Shown here: piece after piece, positions 48,701 to 56,461 of the stretch
Position numbering within the stretch: position 1 is the first letter of the stretch
Layout: each line of letters opens with the position of its first letter
Source: Agrobacterium sp. a22-2
GTDB lineage: Bacteria; Pseudomonadota; Alphaproteobacteria; Rhizobiales; Rhizobiaceae
Assembly (NCBI RefSeq): GCF_012276985.1
Contig: NZ_JAAXMM010000006.1
Coordinates: 1-64,000, forward strand
DNA: 64,000 nt
Direction of reading: 5' to 3'
The notes under the pieces: generated by a model
The model's database searches: none
Seen by the model: the letters and a program-made list of their open reading frames with translations, nothing else
Told to the model about the DNA's origin: nothing
Translations under genes and position numbers: made by a program

Positions 48701-50350
48701 ATCGGCATTCGAGGCGAAGGCGTCTATGCCCATGCCGGCCCACTGCGAGCCGTTGCCCGAGAAGACCAGAGCAACCTTCGGGTCGCGCGAAATCGATTCG
48801 CCGACTTCGCCACGGCCCGAGCCGGGAGACGTCAGATGCGCGTCAACGGCGGCAATGATCTCCTCGGTGCTGCCCTTGGCCACAAAACGGTGGCGTAACG
48901 CGGTTCGGCTGCTGCCGGCCGCCGAAATGACAGCGGCTGCTTCGTTGCGATCGGCTGCTGCCGCGAAGCGCTCGGAATAGCCCTTCAGCAACAAGGCCAG
49001 GCTTTCCGCGGTATGGGCGCTTGCCATGAACAGCGGCGCTGTTGCACCCTTCTTTGCAGCGGTTTTCGATGGCTTTGTCTTCGGATCGGCAATGACGACA
49101 TGGGCGTTCGCGCCGCCGAAGCCGAAGGAGTTGATGCCGGCCAGACGGGGCTTGGTGCTTTTTTCGAGCTCGATCGCCTCGTTGGCGACATGCACGTTCA
49201 AGCCTTCGAAATCGATCGAATCATTGGGCGTGTGGAAATGCAGGGATGCCGGAAGATAATCGTTTTCCAGCGCCATCATCGCCTTCATCACGCCGAGAAG
49301 GCCGGATGCCGGTTCGGCGTGGCCGATATTCGACTTGATCGAGCCGATCGGAATCGGCGCCTTGCGTCTCGAACCGATGACGGTGCCGAGCGACCAGACT
49401 TCGGCGGGGTCGCCGACCTTGGTTCCTGTTCCATGACCTTCGATAAAGGCGATCTGGTCGGGATCGATATCGTTGCCGATATAAACGGAGGTCAGCAGGG
49501 CCGCCTGCGCCTCGCGCGATGGAAGCGAAATGCCGTTGGTGCGGCCGGCAGCGTTGGTGCCACTGGCCACGATCGTCGCGTGGCTGCGGTCGCCCTCGGC
49601 GGCGACGCGGTCGCTGCGGCGCAAGACGAGAATGGCAGCGCCTTCGGCGCGCACATAGCCGATGCCGTCATTGTCATAGGCCTTGCACAGGCCATCCATG
49701 GACAGCATGCGGGCCTGGGCAAAGCCGACGAAAGGCAGGGGATGGACGAGAATGTTCACGCCGCCGACGATGGCGGTATCGACTTCTCCGGCATTGAGCG
49801 CACGCACGGCATGGTCGAGCGCCACCAGAGACGAGGAACAGGCGGTGTCTACGGTCAAGCTTGGACCGTTCAATCCGAAGACGTGGGAAATGCGGTTGGC
49901 GACGACCGAAAGCGTATTGCCGGTCATGAAATGCGGGCCGGGAGCTGCCGGATCCTCGACGGAAAGGTTGCCGTGATCGAGGCTGGAGGCGCCGACATAG
50001 ACAGCAACATTTTCGCCATGCAGACTGCTGACCGGAATGTTGGCGTCCTCGAGGGCGCGCCATGTCAGTTCAAGCAGCAGCCGTTGCTGCGGATCCATGA
50101 ACATGGCTTCGCGCCGCGAAATGCCGAACAGCACCGGGTCGAAACCGTAAATGTCGTCCAGGATGCCGGCCGCGTAGGTGTAATACTTGCCGGGAACGCC
50201 CATTTCCGGATGCCAGAAACGCGCAAGATCCCACCGGTCTCCAGGCACAGTGGAAACCGTGCAGGTACCGGCACGCAACAGCTCGAACAGTTCTTCAGGC
50301 GAATTCGCCCCTGGCGCGACACAAGCCCGCCCAATGATTTCTACACTCAT
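42797..50350 (-). CDS. rkpA: RkpA: modular type I fatty acid/polyketide synthase for K-antigen
   Basis: A 2517-residue multienzyme, the size of rhizobial RkpA. Domains in order: ketosynthase (1-420; DTACSSS with Cys at about 168, EGHGTGTKVGDP, NIGHAEPASG), acyltransferase (about 510-830; VFSGNGSQWAGMG, GHSVGEVAAAYAAG near 615), dehydratase (about 890-1160; HVVDDRAILPGSGF near 923), a methyltransferase-like region (about 1240-1500) with a degenerate SAM motif LELGSTSPHF, enoylreductase (about 1790-2095; FRDVMWAMGML, HGAAGGVGLAALQ), ketoreductase (about 2125-2300; VVGGIGGFG, FSSVT, NYVAAN) and an acyl carrier domain with the phosphopantetheine Ser in GLDSLMAVELG near 2446. A fully reducing module that can iterate. 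ATG 50350 is the conserved KS start. First gene of the rkpA-rkpG-rkpH operon. Confidence 0.93.
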   Translation of the reverse strand: MSVEIIGRACVAPGANSPEELFELLRAGTCTVSTVPGDRWDLARFWHPEMGVPGKYYTYAAGILDDIYGFDPVLFGISRREAMFMDPQQRLLLELTWRALEDANIPVSSLHGENVAVYVGASSLDHGNLSVEDPAAPGPHFMTGNTLSVVANRISHVFGLNGPSLTVDTACSSSLVALDHAVRALNAGEVDTAIVGGVNILVHPLPFVGFAQARMLSMDGLCKAYDNDGIGYVRAEGAAILVLRRSDRVAAEGDRSHATIVASGTNAAGRTNGISLPSREAQAALLTSVYIGNDIDPDQIAFIEGHGTGTKVGDPAEVWSLGTVIGSRRKAPIPIGSIKSNIGHAEPASGLLGVMKAMMALENDYLPASLHFHTPNDSIDFEGLNVHVANEAIELEKSTKPRLAGINSFGFGGANAHVVIADPKTKPSKTAAKKGATAPLFMASAHTAESLALLLKGYSERFAAAADRNEAAAVISAAGSSRTALRHRFVAKGSTEEIIAAVDAHLTSPGSGRGEVGESISRDPKVALVFSGNGSQWAGMGIDAFASNADFRTCFLKIAALFKSHSDIDLTDALSDPALDEKLSDTMLAQPLLFAVQAALSDALVAMGLNVTATYGHSVGEVAAAYAAGALSMEDAVSVIAKRSLHQAVLAGEGTMAAVKLGEDAALELIRALELDDLFVAAVNAPNSVTISGPYAQIKSLREKARKRKVAVQLLDINYPFHHPLIDKAKAAFFDDAPKISPRNSKISFISTVTGTSLDGEALTPEYWWQNVRQPVKFLHATEAAIALGCNVFLEVSPRPILSSYVSDIAQQVSASVNVVPTLQREESTEGQDPVSQSMARAVAFGAAVDEKQVFGKRDAFVSLPILPFDKTDLHPESTSDRADIYGRTNQQGYTLVGWRVDPNGTTWKNHVDAYLFPDLAEHVVDDRAILPGSGFIEIALSAARLHFSSDRIEISNLEIVRPLELSQNRLFELSTVISTETGDLQIRSRERLSEDDWAVHAVARIRKLTASEHSEPVDFALDPITAVVDATKAYRTAANFGLDYGPRFQLMDKATCHGDRLVAVELRKPADAGHPLLHYNLNPLSVDAVFHGLVALFDRFSGEHGGAPYIPVRFGRIRVEAVGKTIRKAMVEIERISSASIKANFYLLDDNGEPIATLADCRFKRTYLKQHKSLDALSFHYEKVPSLLAKPDAALAGSEIRRTAPFFTPSDDGQLDNETFLFNAAVFRAIHDIAVKLGKGNYALRIDALPQDPEFRHFLVNGLHLLADAGFATYADGEWTFEKDCPLPAVSEVLGELYSGSPDRTVEIVLINDVYREVLDRLDAGERTADEDREDARAPSFISEATLDHFAIHSNIAKNRMRLLLAALRNCLLQNDGAERPLRILELGSTSPHFSRELADLAATHAASLTIYEPDAGARRNLEIAFETDANVQIIDRKQLDALQPIDIVLSASDDLHDILDTDLANHFVSGRLAQVELFLAAQSAPGVANDFAFGLSKDWFSRSLSSEFPIGRLLTAAEWQKKLEGMGFNPAEIAPRDLPGGSLILMEALGRQSSAPAELPAATEDTAPGGSCLVMHDGRLGTARLLSAALSLGRNDIVPVLTTGDLEADKRSLLDAIDENAGKLRGVICLSPLSSATAEDSSAVLQDRVLALSALAAACSEYQGRPGAAKAQIRLVVVAPGGAPVKENGSAGVTSAVNAGLWAFARVLRNEYEIFDLRSIDTNSEADTPERLLDVAFKALELNGPNREWLLDEKTGALSELRIVPGASVQAARTTREFEAAVIRQQVPSQVTSIRWENCATPRIGPADVLVKVAATGLNFRDVMWAMGMLPEEALEDGFAGASIGMEFSGEVVSVGSDITDLVPGDNVMAIAASAFSTHVSVNRAGVAKLPAGIDPVSAATIPVVFLTAYYAINELGRMRPNETILIHGAAGGVGLAALQVAKHVGATVIATAGTEEKRRFLETLGADHVFDSRSLGFVQDVLDVTDGQGVDLVLNSLFGEAMEQSLSLVKPFGRFLELGKRDYYADSKIGLRPFRRNVSYFGIDADQLLVLHPDLSRRMLTEIGALFEQGIFSPLPFRAFEFDEIGDAFRLMQNAGHIGKIVVLPPVSGRDRIATRPIRSMTVDPKGMHLVVGGIGGFGLMAAEWLVEKGARHIALCSRRGTPDDDTTAAIARWTQLGVKTELHACDVTRESDVAAMLKALRAKAPLKTVIHAAMVLDDAFIANLTKDRNRPVIDVKAKGGAILDRLTRTDSLDNFILFSSVTTLVGNPGQANYVAANGYLEGLARARRGENLPALAVGFGAIADAGYLARNAEVNQRLGRRIGKTALDARDALSAVEQYIGSAPDTVDAAVVMISEFDWAAAHALSVVNEALFEVVMRRASQHSAGMESGEIDLPSMIEGKSQLEAQEALFNVIASEIANTLRVPKENISLDSVLKEIGLDSLMAVELGLNFEQNTGFDMPLSSLADNATVGDVTRRLYEKVSARSRSTDGEEEASTDVQIIDDLSRRHAGQG

Positions 50351-50675
50351 CTATCCAAACGCAATTTCCGAGCTTTAGGGCACGAGCCGTCGCGGCATTT
50401 CGCCCGACGCCCCATAACTTCGATAGATAGTCACTTAGAGAAGCAAAGTTTGGGCGTCAATTCCTATTGACTGCGAGTTGTGCTGGAAAGACCAAAGCTG
50501 CTTATCCCAAGAAGAGGCTTTGCATCGGCAATACATTTTGGGTAGACCGCGCGCGGGGGCTGACCCAACGTTCGCCATAATGATATGAATAGGGTGGCTT
50601 TCGTATCGCAAGGCTGCGAGCTAAGGGTAAGCGTAGGCCGTTTTGGATTCGGCGGCAACCACTGGGCGTTGACAT
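50351..50675. other. Divergent promoter region between rkpA and the capsule exporter
   Basis: 325 bases between two divergent operons, richer in A/T than its flanks. It must carry both promoters, but no clear -35/-10 pair or repeat was found; TTGACA at 50669 is too close to the kpsM-like start to serve it. Short frames here have no protein features. Confidence 0.5.
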
Positions 50676-51443
50676 ATGTATTTGCAGACGCATGCACGGA
50701 TCGTATCGGCTTTGTTGATTCGCGAGATGTCGACCAAGTTCGGCAGCAAGCCTGGTGGCTACATCTGGGCACTGCTCGATCCGGCGGCTCATGTCGCCCT
50801 GCTGACATTGCTGTTTCAGGTCATAGCCCGCGTGCCGGCGCTTGGAACCAGCTTTCCGCTGTTTTTTGCCACCGGTTATATCGCCTTTAATTTCTACAGT
50901 TCGACAGTGAACTATCTCAGCAGTGCTGTGAAGGGCAACAAAGCTCTGCTCAACTATCCAAACGTGGCGCCTGTCGATACGGTTACGGCGCGCTTCATTC
51001 TGCAGCTAGGGACAATGTCGGTCGTTGCCTTTATCATCCTCGGCGCGATCCTTTTGACATTGCATACCACCCCGGTTCTTGACTGGCTGGTGATTATAGA
51101 GGCGGCAATGGCCGCAAGTCTTCTTGCTGTGGGCGTTGGCATGGGAAATGCGGTTCTTTTTGCGCGCTTTGCGCTTTATGAAAAGATATACGGTATTGTC
51201 ACAAAACCGCTTATGCTTATGTCAGGGGTTTTCTTTCTGCCAGATAATATTCCTCACCCGTTTCGTGAATTCTTATTATTTAACCCCCTCATACATGTCG
51301 TAATTCTATTTCGAACCGGCTTCTATCCCGAATATCGTGGCGATGCACTGAACACGCAATACATGTATAGTTTTATTATATGTACGCTGTTCGCGGGAAT
51401 GTTGATATTTACTCGATCGGCAAGAGTTTTGAGAAACGAATGA
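50676..51443 (+). CDS. Capsule ABC transporter permease (KpsM-like)
   Basis: Inner-membrane subunit of an ABC-2 polysaccharide exporter, 255 residues. The N-terminal LIREMSTKFGSKPGGYIWAL is the family entry motif, followed by six predicted membrane helices (about 32-52, 60-80, 108-130, 140-162, 172-192, 228-248). ATG 50676 has no good ribosome site, but length and motif position agree with KpsM/BexB/RkpT. The last bases overlap the ATP-binding subunit gene in ATGA form. It starts the exporter operon, divergent from rkpA. Confidence 0.88.
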   Translation: MYLQTHARIVSALLIREMSTKFGSKPGGYIWALLDPAAHVALLTLLFQVIARVPALGTSFPLFFATGYIAFNFYSSTVNYLSSAVKGNKALLNYPNVAPVDTVTARFILQLGTMSVVAFIILGAILLTLHTTPVLDWLVIIEAAMAASLLAVGVGMGNAVLFARFALYEKIYGIVTKPLMLMSGVFFLPDNIPHPFREFLLFNPLIHVVILFRTGFYPEYRGDALNTQYMYSFIICTLFAGMLIFTRSARVLRNE

Positions 51444-52099
51444 TCAAACTGGAAGATGCAACCAAGATCGTTTACGCCAAAAATGTGCGGAAGCCTATTC
51501 TTGACCATGTCTCTCTGACGATTCAGCGAGGCAAAAGCATTGGTTTGCTCGGCCGGAATGGTGCCGGCAAATCGACGATGCTTCGTTTGCTGGCGGGGAC
51601 CATCCGACTGGACAGCGGCCGTATCGTCAAGCGGGGAAAAACATCCTGGCCGCTCGGCTTTGCCGGCAGCTTTCAGCCCAATATGACGGGAGAGCAGAGC
51701 GTTCGCTTCGTTGCCCGGATCTATGGTGTCGACAGCGAGGCTCTCATCGCCTACGTCGAGGATTTCGCGGAACTGGGGGCGTTCTTTCGGGCGCCGGTCG
51801 GAAGCTACTCTTCGGGCATGAAGGCACGCCTTGCCTTCGGCGTCAGCATGGGGGTAGAGTTTGACTATTACCTCGTTGATGAAGTGACGGCCGTCGGCGA
51901 TGTGAATTTCAAGAAAAAGTGCAGGCAGGTGTTCGAGACTAAGTTGCAGAACTCCGACGTTGTCATGGTCTCGCATAGCACGGGCACGATCAGAGAATAT
52001 TGCACTTGCGGCATCGTACTGGAAAAAGGCAAATTGTCTTATTTTGATGATGTCGAAGATGCTATTCGCGCCCACAATAGGAATATGAAGGAAAACTGA
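51440..52099 (+). CDS. Capsule ABC transporter ATP-binding protein (KpsT-like)
   Basis: 219-residue ATPase that powers capsule export. It has Walker A GLLGRNGAGKST, Q-loop region FAGSFQPNMTGEQSVRF, ABC signature SYSSGMKARLAFG, Walker B YYLVDEVTAVGD and switch His in MVSHSTGTI. The compact form without a carbohydrate-binding C-terminal domain is typical of Kps systems, where chain length is not read by the ATPase. It overlaps both the permease gene and the KpsE-like gene (ATGA and TGATG), so the three are translated together. Confidence 0.92.
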   Translation: MIKLEDATKIVYAKNVRKPILDHVSLTIQRGKSIGLLGRNGAGKSTMLRLLAGTIRLDSGRIVKRGKTSWPLGFAGSFQPNMTGEQSVRFVARIYGVDSEALIAYVEDFAELGAFFRAPVGSYSSGMKARLAFGVSMGVEFDYYLVDEVTAVGDVNFKKKCRQVFETKLQNSDVVMVSHSTGTIREYCTCGIVLEKGKLSYFDDVEDAIRAHNRNMKEN

Positions 52100-53439
52100 T
52101 GGACAACGTGAGGGATATTTCTGAAACCGCTGCCGCTCGTTCCGTCAGACAGGCGGCGCTTGCGGCCGCAAGGCAGAATAAGGAAAGACGTGCCCAGCAG
52201 GAGAATCATCCGAATGTTAGGGTTCTGGAAAATCTCCTGGACGCTCCTGGCAAAGTGCGAGTCGCTTCTCCGAAGAAAAAGAAGACGCTGATAGCGCGCT
52301 TGAAACTGCGCCATATGGTGATTGTCGCCTCGTTCCTGGGACTGGTTGTTGTTCCGGCCATCGTCGGGACGAGTTACATGTTGTTCGTGGCTGCCGACCA
52401 GTATCATAGTTCTTCGTCATTTTCGGTCAGGAGTATTGATTCGGCTGGCGCTGCCTCGGATATCTTAGGCATGTTTACGCAATCCTCGGGAGGCAGCACG
52501 GCATCCGATTCCTATATTCTCATGGACTATGTCATGAGCGAGCGCATGGTTGCCGAGCTTGACCAGCATTTCAATCTCGAGGAACTCTTCAAGCCACGCG
52601 GTGCAGACTTCTTCTACGGCATTGGCAAGGATCTGCCGATCGAGGACAAGCTTGACTATTGGCGCAGCATGGCCTCGATCAACTTCGACATGAGTTCGGG
52701 CATCATGCAGCTGGAAATCAAATCCTTCGATCCGTCGCAGTCACAGGAAATTACCAATTTCGTTCTGGCGCGCTGTGAAGCCCTGATCAACGACCTGTCG
52801 ATGAAGGCCCGTGAGGAGGTCCTGAAAACAGCTCGCTCGGAAATTCTGCTGGCGGAAAAACGCCTGGCCGATGCGCGTATCGCCCTGCGCGAGTTCCGTG
52901 ACGTGTCGCAGGAAGTCGATCCCATCGAAGGGGCAAAGCTGGCGACCCAGCTGGTCGGTGGGCTGGAGCAACAGCTGGCTTCGCTCAATGCCGACCTGTC
53001 GACGGCGCGGGCCCAGATGGGTGAAGACACGCCACGCATCCGCGTCTTGAAAGCGCGGATCGGCAGTATTGAGAAGCAGATCGATTTTGAACGCCAGCGG
53101 CTTGGCAGCGGCGGGGCGACGGGCGAGCAGCAGGCGGCCACCGGCAATAGCCCGCAGGCCGGCCAGGATGTGGCTGGTCGGCTGCAGATCTACGAACAGC
53201 TCGAGACCGAACGGGAATTCGGCGAGCGGACCTATACGGCAGCCCTGGCCGGCATGGAATCGGCCCGAATGGACGCCAATGGGAAGCAGCGCTATTTGGC
53301 GGTCTTCGTCAATCCGACTCTGTCGGAAATGGCTCAGTATCCTGCCCGGCTACTGAACTCCTTCCTTGTTCTGCTGGCAGGCTTGTTTGTCTGGGGCGTG
53401 CTGACGATGAGCTATTACAATATCCGCGACCGGGCATAA
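52099..53439 (+). CDS. Capsule export inner-membrane/periplasmic protein (KpsE-like)
   Basis: 446-residue polysaccharide co-polymerase-type adaptor that spans the periplasm between KpsMT and the outer-membrane channel. A basic cytoplasmic N-terminus (1-70) precedes the first membrane helix (about 72-96), a periplasmic coiled-coil domain (about 100-410, with long helices near 230-330) and the second helix close to the C-terminus (LLNSFLVLLAGLFVWGVLTM). It starts on the stop codon of the ATPase gene. A perfect GC hairpin covers its stop codon. Confidence 0.9.
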   Translation: MDNVRDISETAAARSVRQAALAAARQNKERRAQQENHPNVRVLENLLDAPGKVRVASPKKKKTLIARLKLRHMVIVASFLGLVVVPAIVGTSYMLFVAADQYHSSSSFSVRSIDSAGAASDILGMFTQSSGGSTASDSYILMDYVMSERMVAELDQHFNLEELFKPRGADFFYGIGKDLPIEDKLDYWRSMASINFDMSSGIMQLEIKSFDPSQSQEITNFVLARCEALINDLSMKAREEVLKTARSEILLAEKRLADARIALREFRDVSQEVDPIEGAKLATQLVGGLEQQLASLNADLSTARAQMGEDTPRIRVLKARIGSIEKQIDFERQRLGSGGATGEQQAATGNSPQAGQDVAGRLQIYEQLETEREFGERTYTAALAGMESARMDANGKQRYLAVFVNPTLSEMAQYPARLLNSFLVLLAGLFVWGVLTMSYYNIRDRA

Positions 53440-53448
53440 CCGGTCGCG
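53425..53448 (+). terminator. Hairpin over the end of the KpsE-like gene
   Basis: CGCGACCGG and CCGGTCGCG form a perfect 9-base stem with a 6-base loop; the kpsE-like stop codon is in the loop region. Only two T follow, so it may reduce rather than end transcription into the next gene. Confidence 0.45.
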
Positions 53449-53605
53449 TTCGCCTGCTGCGAGCATTGGGGCTTCCTGTGTTCTGAGCCTCACTTCGGCG
53501 GACAGGGCGGTGGATGTCGAGTTGCGCAATTGCACCCCATGGTCAAATCCGTTCCGGGGCGCGATACCCTTCCGTAAAGACCTCCCGGATCTGTAGAGAA
53601 TTCCA

Positions 53606-55114
53606 TTGGCCACGACTCCCCTGATTGATGCCGGCGATGTGTGGATCCGACGGCGCGACGGATTGAAGGCCTGGCTGGCCTTTACACCTTTCAGCAGGCT
53701 GCTCGGGTGCAGCGCCTCCTTCCAGGATCGGGCGGCACGGGAAGGCGTTCTGCTGGCCTCGCTGGTCATGAGGGTCTGGCGGTTCATGCCCAGTTTCATG
53801 CTGGATATCGCGATGATTGCCGAAGGTGCGGGCGACGAGCGGTCCTTTCGCCGCCTGTTGGGCCAAGCCATGACGGCAGCCGCGGATCTGGAGGCCCGCC
53901 TGGGCGGGCGCCCTGCGGCGCTGGACGAACTCGTGCGCTTTCATATCGCGATCTTTGATCTGAACAAGGCAGCGGTGCTGGCCGAGAGCGGTCGCTTGGC
54001 CGGCATCGATGGCGCGGACGCCCTGTGTAGCGAAGTGAAGGCGCTTGAGGCTGAATGTGCGCCTTGGCGCCATGCCGTCGAGGCCGCACGGCAAGATCTG
54101 ATTCGGCGCATGCAGGGGGCTGCGACCGACCAGAGGGGCAATTACCTGACCGTGTATGTCCCCGGGCCTGCGTTTCGCCGCAACCGCCGGGATTATCCCG
54201 GATTTCGCAGCGACATCCGCAAGGTGTTCCGCCTGATTTTTGCGGATCTGGATGCCGCCCAGACGCCCTACAGGGTGGCGGCGCGCATGGCAAAACATGG
54301 GGCTCTCTCTGGCGAAGGCGGTCCGTATATCGCCTACCACAGCGTCGGAACATCGAAGCAGGGGCTGCATGTTAAGGAAACCGACCGACGGTCCTATTTC
54401 AGCGTCGATACCGCCGGATATTCCGGTTGGTCGGATTTTTCGAAGCGTCCCTTGCCGGCCCAGCCGGCGGATCGTTCCGTGATTGAATCGTTTGTGGCTG
54501 GCGAGCGGCGGGCACTGATTGCCGGCAATCAGTCGAAATACGAGCAGCCCGATCAGGATCCGGCGCGACCTGCAAGCCCTCCTCATGTCTTCGTGGCCCT
54601 GCAGGTGGTCGATGATGCGGTGCAGCGGCTGGCGCATGTCCATATGTTCGACATGCTGGAAGAGGTGAGCCTGGTCTGCCGGGCGAGACACATACCGGTG
54701 GTGGTCAAGCGTCATCCGCTTTGCCGGTCCTGGGAGGTCGCAAGCGTGCTGCGCCGGGGTGAACGGCGGGGGCTGTTCTCCGTCTCGCCCGATTCGATCC
54801 ATGGCCTGATCTCGAATGCCTGTGCTGTCTGCGTGGTGAATTCGAGTGTCGGGGCCGAAGCGCTTCTGCATGGAAAGCCGGTCTACACCTTCGGCGCCAG
54901 CGAGTATCAGGCGGCCACCTTTCAGATACGGGCTCGCGGAGACTTTGCCAGGGTTTTCGAGCCCGACCGGCTGCCGGCATCGACGGAGGCGATCGAGGCG
55001 CTCCTCTATTCGCTGCGGACGGATTATGCCGCCAATGTTCGCGATGACGAAGGGATACGCACATTCCTGTCTGGCAGACTGTCCTCGCTGCTGGCGCAAT
55101 CCCAAAACGATTGA
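53606..55114 (+). CDS. Capsule polysaccharide biosynthesis-like protein with a distinct N-terminal half
   Basis: 502 residues from TTG 53606 (no ATG fits; the TTG follows about 10 bases after GTAGAGAA). The C-terminal half resembles the Capsule_synth/Kps glycosyltransferase fold: VFVALQVVDDAVQRLAHVHM, VVVKRHPLCRSWEVA and VVNSSVGAEALLHGKPVYTF. The N-terminal 180 residues are helical, with no similarity I recognise. It follows the exporter operon on the same strand, so it probably belongs to capsule assembly, perhaps as an RkpZ/KpsC-type linker transferase. The exact role is inferred from fold and neighbours only. Confidence 0.7.
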   Translation: MATTPLIDAGDVWIRRRDGLKAWLAFTPFSRLLGCSASFQDRAAREGVLLASLVMRVWRFMPSFMLDIAMIAEGAGDERSFRRLLGQAMTAAADLEARLGGRPAALDELVRFHIAIFDLNKAAVLAESGRLAGIDGADALCSEVKALEAECAPWRHAVEAARQDLIRRMQGAATDQRGNYLTVYVPGPAFRRNRRDYPGFRSDIRKVFRLIFADLDAAQTPYRVAARMAKHGALSGEGGPYIAYHSVGTSKQGLHVKETDRRSYFSVDTAGYSGWSDFSKRPLPAQPADRSVIESFVAGERRALIAGNQSKYEQPDQDPARPASPPHVFVALQVVDDAVQRLAHVHMFDMLEEVSLVCRARHIPVVVKRHPLCRSWEVASVLRRGERRGLFSVSPDSIHGLISNACAVCVVNSSVGAEALLHGKPVYTFGASEYQAATFQIRARGDFARVFEPDRLPASTEAIEALLYSLRTDYAANVRDDEGIRTFLSGRLSSLLAQSQND

Positions 55115-55267
55115 TCAGGCCCACTTGCCGGAGCCCCATGTCGGGGCGACATAAAATGTGAGACGGACCGACGCTTTTACGGTTGCGATTTCAATCGATT
55201 TAAATAATTTCGGGCCCTCATCATAGGCTTATATTTGGTGTTCTCCCGGCCACAGGACCTTTCATTC

Positions 55268-56461
55268 ATGTTCAATATTACAATACCCCGTGTTCGCGTT
55301 GCGGTGTCGTTGCTGTTCCTGCTGAACGGTTTTGTCATAGGGTCCTGGGCGACGAAGATCCCGGAATTCGCCGCGCGGCTGGCCCTGTCGGAAAGCAGTC
55401 TCGGGATCATGCTGCTGGTCTTCGGCCTGGGCTCCCTCATCCTGATGCCGCTGGCCGGGGGCCAGATCGCGCGTTTTGGATCCAGGCATGTCGTGGAAGT
55501 GACGACGATCCTGTTCCTGCCGACATTGCTTGGTGTCACCCTGGTCGGCAATGTCTGGGCTGCTGCTGTCGCCATCTTCCTGTTCGGCGGACTGACCGGG
55601 GCGATGGATGTGGCGATGAATGCCAATGCCGTCGAGGTCGAGCGGCAGTTGCGCCGGTCGATCATGTCGTCCTGCCACGCCTTCTGGAGCCTCGGAGGCC
55701 TGTTCGGCGCGGCGCTTGGCGGCCTGCTGATCGTCCGGTTCGGGCCGGTCACCCATGCCGTGGCTGTCACTGCCATCGCCGCCGGCCTGTTTGCCATCGC
55801 CTGGCCGCTGATCCTTTCCGACAGGCCGCACGCCGCCGAGGAGCACAAGCGCGCCCGGCTGCCGATGTCGCCGCTGCCCTGGCTGATCGGCCTGGTCGCG
55901 CTGTTCTCGATGATCCCCGAAGGCGCGGTGCTCGACTGGGGCGCCCTTTATCTGCGCAATGAACTCGGCGCGTCGGTCGCCGTCTCCGGTTTCGGTTTCG
56001 CCGCCTTCTCCATGACCATGGCGGCGATGCGATTTGCCGGAGATCTGGTGCGCGATCGCTTCGGAGCTGTCGCCACGCTGCGCACCTGCACGGTTCTGTC
56101 TCTCACCGGCCTGGTGCTTGCGGGTCTCGCACCCAATGCCATCGTGGCGATCATCGGCTTTGCTGTCGCCGGGATCGGCATTTCCAACATGGTGCCGATC
56201 GCCTTTTCCGCGGCCGGCAACCTGCCGGGCATGGCGCCTGGCATCGGCCTGTCGGTGGTCACGACCATGGGCTATTCCGGCATCCTGTTTGCCCCGTCGC
56301 TGATCGGCTTCATCGCCGAGCATGTGTCGCTGTCGGTGGTCTTCACCTTCGTATCGCTGCTCAACGTCATCGTGCTGCTGTTGTCCGGCCTGGCGCGCTA
56401 TGCGGACCGGATCAAACAGATTGATCTTGGAGCGGAAGGCCCCAGCGTCAGGCGAACGTGA
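55268..56461 (+). CDS. MFS transporter (YbjJ-like)
   Basis: 397-residue major facilitator with 12 predicted helices in two halves separated by a charged loop near 195 (DRPHAAEEHKRAR). The N-terminal FLLNGFVIGSWATKIPEFAA and GGLTGAMDVAMNANAVEVE are typical of the YbjJ/FucP-related group that exports or imports sugars or small metabolites. ATG 55268 precedes the first helix; the frame begins at 55235. The substrate is unknown. It stands between the capsule cluster and the convergent molybdenum hydroxylase genes. Confidence 0.85.
   Translation: MFNITIPRVRVAVSLLFLLNGFVIGSWATKIPEFAARLALSESSLGIMLLVFGLGSLILMPLAGGQIARFGSRHVVEVTTILFLPTLLGVTLVGNVWAAAVAIFLFGGLTGAMDVAMNANAVEVERQLRRSIMSSCHAFWSLGGLFGAALGGLLIVRFGPVTHAVAVTAIAAGLFAIAWPLILSDRPHAAEEHKRARLPMSPLPWLIGLVALFSMIPEGAVLDWGALYLRNELGASVAVSGFGFAAFSMTMAAMRFAGDLVRDRFGAVATLRTCTVLSLTGLVLAGLAPNAIVAIIGFAVAGIGISNMVPIAFSAAGNLPGMAPGIGLSVVTTMGYSGILFAPSLIGFIAEHVSLSVVFTFVSLLNVIVLLLSGLARYADRIKQIDLGAEGPSVRRT

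Noticed and set aside
49013-50470. 485-codon open frame on the plus strand
   Set aside because: Antisense to the ketosynthase domain of RkpA.
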